From: Candidatus Binatia bacterium
GTDB lineage: Bacteria; Desulfobacterota; Binatia; UBA12015
Reading direction: 5' to 3'
DNA: 64,000 nt
Assembly (NCBI GenBank): GCA_029243485.1
Contig: JAQWRY010000064.1
Location: forward strand, 1 to 64,000
Part shown: one piece after another, positions 57,227-64,000 of the stretch
Position numbering within the stretch: position 1 is the first letter of the stretch
Layout: every line of letters begins with the position of its first letter
The notes under the pieces: model-generated
Database searches by the model: none
What the model saw: the letters and a program-made list of their open reading frames with translations, nothing else
What the model was told of the DNA's origin: nothing
Translations under genes and position numbers: made by a program

Positions 57227-59743
57227 ATGTCGAGAGAAACCCCCCTTCCATTTGCATTTTGCGCGGTCTTCGCTTGCCTGAGTGTCGCGACGGCGGTCGG
57301 CGCACAAGTCGTCGATGATTCGCCGATGCCCGTCGAGGGATCGGCCGAGCAGGTCGAGGAGTCGCTCGGTACGACGGCGCCCGGGCGTGACGACGAATCG
57401 TCGGCGGAGGCTGCGATCGCCGAGCAAATCGACAAGGGTGGGGCGGCATCGGCCGGCGTTTCGCCATCCGAAGGGAAGAGGGTCGAAGAGATCATCGTCA
57501 GCGCGCGGCGTCGCGCAGAACTCCTCGAGGAGACGCCGATCTCCGTCACGGTTCTCAGTGACGAGATGCTGAAAGATACCGGCACGACTCAGTTGAACCA
57601 GATCCAGAATCTCGTTCCGAACCTCACGATCTTCCGGACCGGCAGCGGGCAGACCATCTCGATCGTTACCCGCGGTGTCGGCAACTTCCCGTTCGCCTAC
57701 TACGATCAGGGGACGCCGCTGTACGTCGATGGCGTCGTGTTGTCGCGGAATGCAGGTTCGGTTCTCGACATCGTCGACATCGCGCAGGTCGAGGTGCTTC
57801 GGGGGCCCCAGGGGACGCTCTTTGGCAAGAACTCGGTGGGTGGCGCGGTCAGCATCACGACCGTGAAGCCGCAGCCGGAGCTCTCGGCCTCTGCGTCGAT
57901 TCGGGCTGGCTCGTACGGCACCTTCGACAGTCGGGCGATGCTGAACTTGCCGGTCATCGAAGACAAGCTCTTCCTGCGGCTCAACTTCGCCTCGTTCCAA
58001 CGCGATGGCTATTTCACGAACACTCTGAACGGCGAAAAGCTCTCCGATCGGAACTCGCAGAACTTCATGGTCGCGTCGCGTTTCGTGCCGAATGAGGACT
58101 TTACGCTCGATATGACGGGTTCCTATTCGGTCTCGCACACCAAGGGCCTCGGCGGGCAGTGTCGCGTCATCGAGCCGGCCTTCAGCGATCAAATAGGCAT
58201 CGTCTATTCGCCGGAGACCGGCGAGCAGTTCAAGCGTCGTTGCAATGAGTCGGGCAGGTTCGAGGGCGAGTCCGACGTGGCGCGGCTCACCTCCATTCAG
58301 AGCTATGGCGTTTGGGGTAACGCGAACTACGACTTCGGGTCCGTCGGCTATCTCGATGATCTCGCCATAAGGTTGACCGGTGCGTGGCGGCAGCAGATCG
58401 CAGGAAACCGTGACGACCTCGATGGCACTGCGTCGCCGGTCGCGATCACTTCGACCGCGGGCGGGGGCGGGAGCCAGTTCAACGGCAGTCCGAACTGGCA
58501 GAACCAGATTCAGACCGAGTTGCAGGTGAATGGCGCCGCTTGGGACGAGAAGATCAACTTCGTCGGCGGCGCTTTCCTATTCTGGGAGCGGGCCCGCACT
58601 GACAGTGGATTCCGATTCTTCGAGAACTCGGACAGCGCGCTGCAAGCCAACGTGCTCGCCCTCGGCCTCAGTAACAACCTGGTCAACACGCAGAACAACG
58701 ACTGGGCGCTCTTCGGTCAGGCGACCGCAGACTTCACGGATTGGTCGAGTCTGACCGCTGGCGTCCGGTACACCGAGGAAACCAAGAGACTGGGGCGGCT
58801 TCTGATGTCGCCGTACGCGCCGGCTGTCGGTAGTCCCTTCATCTCGGTCGACTTCGAAGGCAAGGCGAAGTTTGACGCCTGGACGCCGATGGCGAGTCTG
58901 GCGCTGACGATGCCCCAGGAGTGGCTCGACGATGCTCCTCTCGAGCATCTGATGGGGTACTTCACGTATTCCCGCGGTTTCCGTGGTGGTGGTTTCAACG
59001 GTGGCGCTCGGACGGAGAACCCGGAGTCCATCCAGCCGTTCCTGCCGGAGTTCATCAATTCGTACGAGTTGGGCGCGAAGACGATCTCCTTCGACGGGCG
59101 GCTCAGCTTTAACGTTGCCGTCTTCTATGCAGCGCGAGAGGACCAACAGGTTCCGCAGATCATCTCGTATCCGACGCCGTCGGGCGTCAATCAGACGGAC
59201 GTCCTGACCCGAAACGCGGCCGACTCGACGACCAAGGGCGTTGAGGTCGAGTTCTTGACGAACCCGATCGACAACCTCCGCATCGACGGATCGATGGGCT
59301 TCTTGAACGGCGTTTTCGGAGGCTTCCCGGGGGCACAGAACGCGCGGACGGGCGCACCGCTCGACCGCGATGGTCAGCAGATTACGTTCGTACCTCGCTG
59401 GCAGACACACTTGGGCTTGCAGTACTCGCTCGAGCTTCCCGAGTTCGGCCCGACGTGGCTCGACGGCTACGTCACGCCGCGCGTCGACTGGTCGTTCCAG
59501 AGCCAGACGCAGTACTGGGTACCAGAGTTGCCCGAGGTGCTCGAGCCGAACCGGAACATCGTGAACGTTAGGATCGCCTACGACTTCAATGACAACCAGT
59601 CGCAGGTCGCTTTCTGGGGCACGAATATGACGGATCACGAGTACTTCCAGGAGACGGTCGCGATTCCGCGCACGATCGGTGTGGTGACGCGCTACTGGGC
59701 GCAGCCGCGCACCATGGGCGTCGAGATCTCCCACCGGTTTTAA
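57227..59743 (+). CDS. TonB-dependent outer-membrane receptor
   Basis: An 838-residue receptor with signal peptide (FAFCAVFACLSVATAVGA), acidic linker, TonB-box-like VEEIIVSARRR, a plug with ETPISVTVLSDEML and EVLRGPQGTLFGKNSVGG, and a barrel that ends WAQPRTMGVEISHRF. It parallels the receptor at 47584 block by block, including DIVDIAQ before the plug signature, so the two arose by duplication or related transfer and probably take up chemically similar ligands. GAGGAG five bases before the ATG is a good ribosome site. An alpha/beta hydrolase follows 19 bases downstream and is likely co-transcribed. Confidence 0.92.
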   Translation: MSRETPLPFAFCAVFACLSVATAVGAQVVDDSPMPVEGSAEQVEESLGTTAPGRDDESSAEAAIAEQIDKGGAASAGVSPSEGKRVEEIIVSARRRAELLEETPISVTVLSDEMLKDTGTTQLNQIQNLVPNLTIFRTGSGQTISIVTRGVGNFPFAYYDQGTPLYVDGVVLSRNAGSVLDIVDIAQVEVLRGPQGTLFGKNSVGGAVSITTVKPQPELSASASIRAGSYGTFDSRAMLNLPVIEDKLFLRLNFASFQRDGYFTNTLNGEKLSDRNSQNFMVASRFVPNEDFTLDMTGSYSVSHTKGLGGQCRVIEPAFSDQIGIVYSPETGEQFKRRCNESGRFEGESDVARLTSIQSYGVWGNANYDFGSVGYLDDLAIRLTGAWRQQIAGNRDDLDGTASPVAITSTAGGGGSQFNGSPNWQNQIQTELQVNGAAWDEKINFVGGAFLFWERARTDSGFRFFENSDSALQANVLALGLSNNLVNTQNNDWALFGQATADFTDWSSLTAGVRYTEETKRLGRLLMSPYAPAVGSPFISVDFEGKAKFDAWTPMASLALTMPQEWLDDAPLEHLMGYFTYSRGFRGGGFNGGARTENPESIQPFLPEFINSYELGAKTISFDGRLSFNVAVFYAAREDQQVPQIISYPTPSGVNQTDVLTRNAADSTTKGVEVEFLTNPIDNLRIDGSMGFLNGVFGGFPGAQNARTGAPLDRDGQQITFVPRWQTHLGLQYSLELPEFGPTWLDGYVTPRVDWSFQSQTQYWVPELPEVLEPNRNIVNVRIAYDFNDNQSQVAFWGTNMTDHEYFQETVAIPRTIGVVTRYWAQPRTMGVEISHRF

Positions 59744-59762
59744 CGCGTAGGAGGCTCGGCCC

Positions 59763-60566
59763 ATGCCCATCGCTGCCGTCGGCGACATCGATATCTACTA
59801 CGAGGTCGCCGGCGCCGGGTCCCGTTTGCTCTTCATTGGCGGCACTGGAGGCGATTTGCGTCAGGGGCTGGGTGTCCTCGACGGCCCGCTACCTGAGCAG
59901 TTCGAAGTGCTCGTCTTTGACCAGCGTGGCCTCGGGCGTACGAGCAAGCCCGAGGGCCCGTACGAGATGCAGGACTACGGTGACGATGTTGCCGGGCTCC
60001 TTGACGTCCTTGGGTGGGACAGCGCGCTCGTGATCGGTGTTTCGTTCGGTGGCATGGTTGCGCAGGAACTCGCGCTGCGACACCCCGGGCGCGTTCGCCG
60101 TCTGGTTCTGGCGTGCACGTCGAGCGGGGGCCGGGGAGGCGCATCGTACCCGCTCCATGGGCTCGGAGATCTCGACCCGCGCGAGCGAGCCCGCACGCAG
60201 ATCTCGATCAGCGACCGGGCGAACGACAAGGCGTGGCAGCGCGAGAACCCCGAAGCGGCGAACGCGATGATCGAGTTCGTTGTTCAGCGGCAGCCGTCGC
60301 CGGACGACGCGGCTGCGCTCACGGGGGCCCGCTTGCAGCTCGACGCCCGAAGCCGCCACGACACCTGGGATCGGCTTCCCGGGCTGGATGTGCCGACCCT
60401 GATCTGCGCGGGCGAGAGAGATGGAATCGCGCCCCCGGAGAACCAGGAAGCGCTCGCGTCGCAGATTTCCGGCTCTCGACTCGCGTTCTTCGATGGCGGG
60501 CACATGTTCCTGCTCCAGGATCGCACTGCGTTCTCGCGTATCGTAGAGTTCCTGTCGGAACCATGA
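59763..60566 (+). CDS. Alpha/beta hydrolase
   Basis: A 267-residue alpha/beta-fold hydrolase. The nucleophile elbow is IGVSFGGMVAQELAL (Ser about 94), the acid Asp is in ICAGERDGIAPPENQ, and the His in FFDGGHMFLLQD. The start DIDIYYEVAGAGSRLLFIGG fits the family that includes 3-oxoadipate enol-lactonases, dehalogenases and esterases. AGGAGG nine bases before the ATG fixes the start. Its position after a TonB receptor suggests that it acts on the imported compound. Its stop overlaps the next start (ATGA). Confidence 0.87.
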   Translation: MPIAAVGDIDIYYEVAGAGSRLLFIGGTGGDLRQGLGVLDGPLPEQFEVLVFDQRGLGRTSKPEGPYEMQDYGDDVAGLLDVLGWDSALVIGVSFGGMVAQELALRHPGRVRRLVLACTSSGGRGGASYPLHGLGDLDPRERARTQISISDRANDKAWQRENPEAANAMIEFVVQRQPSPDDAAALTGARLQLDARSRHDTWDRLPGLDVPTLICAGERDGIAPPENQEALASQISGSRLAFFDGGHMFLLQDRTAFSRIVEFLSEP

Positions 60567-61321
60567 AGATCCTTCTCGTCGCGGACCTGCACTACACGTT
60601 GAAGCAGTTCGATTGGCTTCATGCGGTCGCACCGGACTTCGACGTCGTCGTCCTTGCGGGCGATCATCTCGACATCGTCTCGACCGTGCCCCTGCAGGGC
60701 CAACTCGTGGTCGTGTTGAACCATCTGAAGCGTCTTCACGAACACACTCGCCTCGTCGTTTCGTCCGGCAATCACGATCTAAACGGAAGAAACGAAGCCG
60801 GAGAGAAGGTGGCGCGCTGGATGTCTCAGGTCCGCCACGCCGGCATCCCGACGGACGGCGACTGCCTCGAGCTGGATGGGGCGCTCGTGTCCGTCTGCGC
60901 TTGGTGGGACGGCCCCAGTAGTCGGGAAGAAGTCGGAGCGCAGCTCGCTCGGGATGCGGCGCGAAGGACCGGACCCTGGGTGTGGGTTTACCACGCCCCG
61001 CCGTCCGACTCGCCGACGAGTTGGGCGGGAACCAAGCACTTCGGCGACGACTCGCTCATCGAGTGGATCCAGGAGCACTCGCCGGACGTCGTGCTCTGTG
61101 GCCACATCCACCAGTCGCCTTTCCGCAAGGGTGGTTCGTGGGTCGATCGGATCGGGTCGACGTGGGTCTTCAACGCCGGCAAGCAGATCGGCCCCGTACC
61201 GTGTCACATCGTATTCGATACCGAAGACGGCTCGGCCACGTGGCATTCGCTCGCGGGTTCGGAGATCGTGGATCTGGTCGGGCCGAACGCGACGGCGACG
61301 CCCCGTGAACTGCCGTACTAG
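60563..61321 (+). CDS. Cytoplasmic calcineurin-like metallophosphoesterase
   Basis: A 252-residue metallophosphoesterase without signal peptide. The metal-site motifs are KILLVADLHYTLKQ (Asp, His), VVVLAGDHLDIV (GDH), SSGNHDLNG (GNHD), WVYHAPPSD (His) and VVLCGHIHQSPF (GHxH). It is translated in overlap with the alpha/beta hydrolase. The family includes cyclic-nucleotide and other phosphodiesterases; no specific substrate can be assigned. It is unrelated in architecture to the secreted enzyme at 14457. Confidence 0.87.
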   Translation: MKILLVADLHYTLKQFDWLHAVAPDFDVVVLAGDHLDIVSTVPLQGQLVVVLNHLKRLHEHTRLVVSSGNHDLNGRNEAGEKVARWMSQVRHAGIPTDGDCLELDGALVSVCAWWDGPSSREEVGAQLARDAARRTGPWVWVYHAPPSDSPTSWAGTKHFGDDSLIEWIQEHSPDVVLCGHIHQSPFRKGGSWVDRIGSTWVFNAGKQIGPVPCHIVFDTEDGSATWHSLAGSEIVDLVGPNATATPRELPY

Positions 61322-61390
61322 GAGCCTGACCCAAGAAGGGTCCGCGCCAGGTCGTCGTGAGCTATCTTGGGTCCGGCTTTTGGTCGCTCT

Positions 61391-61891
61391 TCAGTAGTTG
61401 GGTTCGCGCTCGCGGTCGGAGCCGGGTTCGACGTCCTGGTTCTCGTCTTCGTGATGATGGACGAACGTTTCGAGGACCTGGTCGACCATGGCGAGACTCG
61501 CATCGTGGTCTTCGTACTGCCGCTTGATGTCCGCGAGGTACGTCGTTGCGAGGTGGAGGCGACGCGCGAGGAGCTTCGCCACGGCGAAGGTCGCTTCCGG
61601 GTGTGCGTGGAGGAACGCTTCTCCGTCGGCGGCAACGAAGCAGCGCGTCGGCTCAACGGCGCGCACCGAGGCACTGAACGGAATGCCGAGGAGCACGGAG
61701 ATTTCTCCGATGGCGGAGCCCGGCTCGGTGATCATCGTGATCGAGATTTCCTCGCCCTTGACGACTTCGAGGCAGCCCTCGGCTAGGATGAAGAGTTCCT
61801 TCTTGGTCGAGTCGCCTTCCTTGAGGAGGACTTCACCGGGCGCCAGTTGGCGCTCGGGTAGGCCGGCACAGAGGTCGAGAACGATCGGCAC
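61391..61891 (-). CDS. Cyclic-nucleotide-binding domain protein
   Basis: A 166-residue protein with one cNMP-binding beta roll (about 10-115). PGEVLLKEGDSTKKELFILA and the phosphate cassette region GSAIGEISVLLGIPFSASV are present; the usual Arg of the cassette is replaced within this stretch, so affinity for cAMP is doubtful. A helical tail ends in an acidic, His-rich sequence (HHHEDENQD). There is no DNA-binding or enzymatic domain, so it must act through a partner. It converges on the metallophosphoesterase gene. Confidence 0.82.
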   Translation of the reverse strand: MPIVLDLCAGLPERQLAPGEVLLKEGDSTKKELFILAEGCLEVVKGEEISITMITEPGSAIGEISVLLGIPFSASVRAVEPTRCFVAADGEAFLHAHPEATFAVAKLLARRLHLATTYLADIKRQYEDHDASLAMVDQVLETFVHHHEDENQDVEPGSDREREPNY

Positions 61892-61975
61892 GGAGCGATT
61901 CTAGCCTTCGTTCTTGCGTGAGGCGAACGAAGGCTTTTCCGCTGGCGCGAGGCCACGCGCCAGCGGTCGCCGGCC

Positions 61976-63556
61976 TCAGTTCACCTTCCGCCGGTCTCCC
62001 CAATATTGCTCGCGCAGCCGGTACTTTTGGAGCTTCCCGGTCGCGGTCCGGGGCAGTTCCGCCGGGAAGTCGATCGAGGTTGGGCACTTGAAGTGCGCGA
62101 GCCGTTCGCGGCAAAAGGCGATCAGGTCGTCTGCGGTGGCAGCTTCCCCGGGGCGCAGCACGACGAGCGCCTTCGGAGTCTCGCCCCATTTTTCGTGGGG
62201 GACGCCGATTACCGCGCACTCGAGTACGGCCGGATGTTGGAAGAGGGCGTCCTCGATCTCCGGTGAACTGATGTTCTCGCCCCCGGAGATGATGACGTCC
62301 TTCTTCCTATCGACGATGTGGATGCTCCGGGTCGCGTCCCAGACGCCGAGGTCGCCGGTGTGGAAGTAGCCGCCCCGAATCGCCTTGGCGGTTTCCTCCG
62401 GTTGTTCCCAGTACCCGGCGAAGACGACGTTCGAGCGGGCGCAGACCTCCCCGACGGTCTCATCGTCCTGCGGAACCTCGTTGCCGTCGTCGTCGAGGAG
62501 GACGATCTCCACGCCGAGTCCTTGGACGCCGGCGCGAGATCGCCGAGGCCAGTTCTCCTTCTCGGTGTGATGATCCGGCCGGGAGACGGTGAGAAGGGGA
62601 GACGTTTCCGTAAGGCCGTAGATCTGGATGAAGTCCCAGCCGAGCTCTTTCTCGAGTCGTTGGATGAAGGCGGAGGGGGGCGGCGCGCCGGCCACGACGA
62701 ATCGAGGTCGGGTTGTGATCGAGTGCTTGCTCGCGTCGGGGTAGTCGAGGACCGCCCGCAGGACGGCGGGCGCCATGCACGCAAACGTGACCTTCTCGGT
62801 TTCGATGAGGCGCCAGATATCGCCGCCGTCGACGGCGCGCAGGACGACATGGGTGCCGCCGACGCCGGTGAGGGCGTACACGCCGCCCCAGCCGTTGCAG
62901 TGGAACATGGGGAGCGTCCACAGTTCGACGTCGTGGTGCTCGATGCCGAGGTGCGCGATCAGGTTGTATGCGTTCAGATAGAGGCCGCGGTGCGTCAGCA
63001 TCACGCCCTTGGGCCGAGCCGTGGTTCCGGAGGTGTAGTTGATCGACACGACGTCGTTCTCATCGAACTCTTGTGTCGGGGGTGCCGCGTCCGACGCCGC
63101 CGCGACCAGCGTCTCCCAATCCTGCCAGCCCTCCGCCGCCGGTTCGTGGTTCGGCTGCGATGCCGAAATCCAGTGCTCGACTGACGAGAGGCTCGATCGG
63201 ATCTGGTCGACCACCGACGTCTGTTCCCGATCCACCAGGACGACCTTCACGCCGGCGTGGTTCAAAATGTACTCGTGGTCCTCGGGCACCAGGCGGTAGT
63301 TCAGGGGGACGAGAATCGCTCCGATCTGACTGGTTCCGTAGATACTCTCGAGGAAGAAGTGCGAGTTCGGAGAGAGGATGCAGACGCGGTCCCCCTTCTT
63401 CACGCCGAGCGCGAGCAGCGCATTCGAAAGGCGGTTCGCGCGTTCTTGGTACTGCGTGTAGGTGAACCGTTGCTCGCCGTCGATGATCGCGACTTTGTCG
63501 GAGTACAGCCGCGCGGCGCGGTGAAGGAATTCGTTGATCAGGAGTGGGACCTGCAT
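61976..63556 (-). CDS. AMP-forming acyl-CoA ligase
   Basis: A 526-residue adenylate-forming enzyme, of normal length. The P-loop is SINYTSGTTARPKGVMLTHR, the A5 motif is IQIYGLTETSPLLT, the A7 region is GYFHTGDLGVWDATRSIHIV, and the catalytic Lys lies in LPRTATGKLQKYRLREQ. The pattern is that of long-chain or medium-chain fatty acyl-CoA synthetases (DUF-free FadD type). It would activate a carboxylic acid for beta-oxidation, in line with the acyl-CoA dehydrogenase and thiolase in the window. Confidence 0.92.
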   Translation of the reverse strand: MQVPLLINEFLHRAARLYSDKVAIIDGEQRFTYTQYQERANRLSNALLALGVKKGDRVCILSPNSHFFLESIYGTSQIGAILVPLNYRLVPEDHEYILNHAGVKVVLVDREQTSVVDQIRSSLSSVEHWISASQPNHEPAAEGWQDWETLVAAASDAAPPTQEFDENDVVSINYTSGTTARPKGVMLTHRGLYLNAYNLIAHLGIEHHDVELWTLPMFHCNGWGGVYALTGVGGTHVVLRAVDGGDIWRLIETEKVTFACMAPAVLRAVLDYPDASKHSITTRPRFVVAGAPPPSAFIQRLEKELGWDFIQIYGLTETSPLLTVSRPDHHTEKENWPRRSRAGVQGLGVEIVLLDDDGNEVPQDDETVGEVCARSNVVFAGYWEQPEETAKAIRGGYFHTGDLGVWDATRSIHIVDRKKDVIISGGENISSPEIEDALFQHPAVLECAVIGVPHEKWGETPKALVVLRPGEAATADDLIAFCRERLAHFKCPTSIDFPAELPRTATGKLQKYRLREQYWGDRRKVN

Positions 63557-63573
63557 GGAACCTCCGAAGGATT

Positions 63574-63754
63574 TCAGGAGCCGCCGTGGAGCGAACGATC
63601 AAAGAATCCGATCACGCGCTCGCGGAACTCCTCGGGGTAGGAATTGATGGTCGCGGCGCGATTCGGTCGACGACGTCGATTGGAGCGGGCGCGTCGAGGG
63701 GGTCGATGCCCACGCCGTCGGCCGCCGCGAGCGCGATCCGTACGATCCACTTGG
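63574..63754 (-). pseudogene. C-terminal remnant of an alpha/beta hydrolase
   Basis: On the minus strand, GVGIDPLDAPAPIDVVDRIA followed by PRP is the usual block before the acid residue of cytoplasmic alpha/beta hydrolases. Shortly after, in a shifted frame, NSYPEEFRERVIGFFDRSL matches the C-terminal helix of the same family. The ~80 residues between, with the catalytic Asp and His, are missing. It directly abuts the GH3 gene's stop codon. I read it as an internally deleted remnant. Confidence 0.5.
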
Positions 63755-64000
63755 TCACGACTCGGCCGTCGGCCCCTTCGCCGAAAGGAAGGCGTCCTCT
63801 GTGATCGTGAGGGGAATCGTGTGTGCGATGTCGGCCGACGATCGGCCGACCCGAATCTCGTAGTCGCCTGCGTCGATGTACCAGCCGGGCTCCGTGCGTT
63901 CGGCGTCCGCGACGCCACCGGGGAGCATGTTCGCGATCGCCCCGAGTTTTTCTTTCAGCGCGGCTTGGTCCGGCGCACAGGGGTCCCAGTACGCGAACGC
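63755..64000 (-). CDS. GH3 beta-glucosidase, C-terminal part
   Basis: A frame open to the right window edge, with 81 codons before the TGA. AFAYWD at the edge and WYIDAGDYEIRVGRSSADIA are the hallmark of the Fn3-like domain that ends GH3 beta-glucosidases. The catalytic domains must lie beyond the window. These enzymes release terminal glucose from beta-glucosides. An insertion-like stretch (CAPDQAALKEKLGAIANML) is longer than in typical members. Confidence 0.75.
   Translation of the reverse strand, partial: AFAYWDPCAPDQAALKEKLGAIANMLPGGVADAERTEPGWYIDAGDYEIRVGRSSADIAHTIPLTITEDAFLSAKGPTAES

Noticed and set aside
1-64000. CRISPR arrays, tRNA or rRNA genes, insertion sequences, toxin-antitoxin or phage-defence genes
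   Set aside because: No regularly spaced repeats, no cloverleaf-like sequences with CCA or TTC loops, no transposase or integrase motifs and no defence-family proteins were seen on either strand.

Overview
The window is high-GC DNA (about two thirds G+C by eye) with dense coding on both strands, and it starts in a G-homopolymer stretch. The gene set suggests an uncultured deltaproteobacterium-like lineage (Myxococcota, Desulfobacterota or Binatota type). Evidence for this is a Cys-rich secreted protein with disintegrin-like repeats, F420/luciferase-type oxidoreductases beside TonB receptors, DUF3604, DUF1214 and sulfotransferase genes, and a sigma-54 activator. This assignment is inferred from gene content only. 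No rRNA, tRNA, CRISPR array or intact insertion sequence was seen.

Layout. 0.1-3 kb: an SCP2 domain protein, then hflK-hflC and a DUF1232/J-domain gene in one overlapping unit, followed by a broken DUF3179 gene. 3.7-12.6 kb: four glycosyltransferase genes, three of them large GT2/GT-B fusions. 12.6-19.5 kb: a zinc peptidase, a TPR/metallophosphoesterase pair, an unknown gene and a DUF3604 lipoprotein. 19.5-34 kb: an accessory catabolic region with a Rieske oxygenase, three luciferase-like oxidoreductases, a TetR regulator, a membrane-bound PDZ-7TM-GAF sigma-54 activator, an SDR, an acyl-CoA dehydrogenase, a sulfotransferase and DUF1214. 34-40 kb: a short-chain fatty acid transporter, pyruvate kinase, a DUF35/thiolase pair and several gene fragments. 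40-44 kb: a decaying surface-polysaccharide locus. 44-64 kb: an NHL/Cys-rich secreted protein, two paralogous TonB receptors (one divergent from a copper-monooxygenase-like lipoprotein), a cupin, a polytopic membrane protein, a second SDR, an alpha/beta hydrolase with a metallophosphoesterase, a cyclic-nucleotide-binding protein, an acyl-CoA ligase and the end of a GH3 glucosidase.

How it fits together. The TonB receptors, Rieske oxygenase, luciferase-like enzymes, dehydrogenases, acyl-CoA ligase, acyl-CoA dehydrogenase and Ltp2-like thiolase with DUF35 have the composition expected for uptake and CoA-dependent breakdown of hydrophobic compounds such as sterols, terpenoids or aromatics. The substrate cannot be read from sequence. 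The glycosyltransferases, methyltransferase and acetyltransferase point to cell-surface glycan synthesis.

A striking feature is the number of broken genes. I can recognise about a dozen truncated, frameshifted or fused remnants: DUF3179, beta-helix, SnoaL, GST, GT2, sugar transferase, asparagine synthase, histidine kinase, an alpha/beta hydrolase and others. Two frameshifts lie at 10-base G runs, so some may be sequence error. Others carry stop codons and internal deletions that homopolymer error does not explain.
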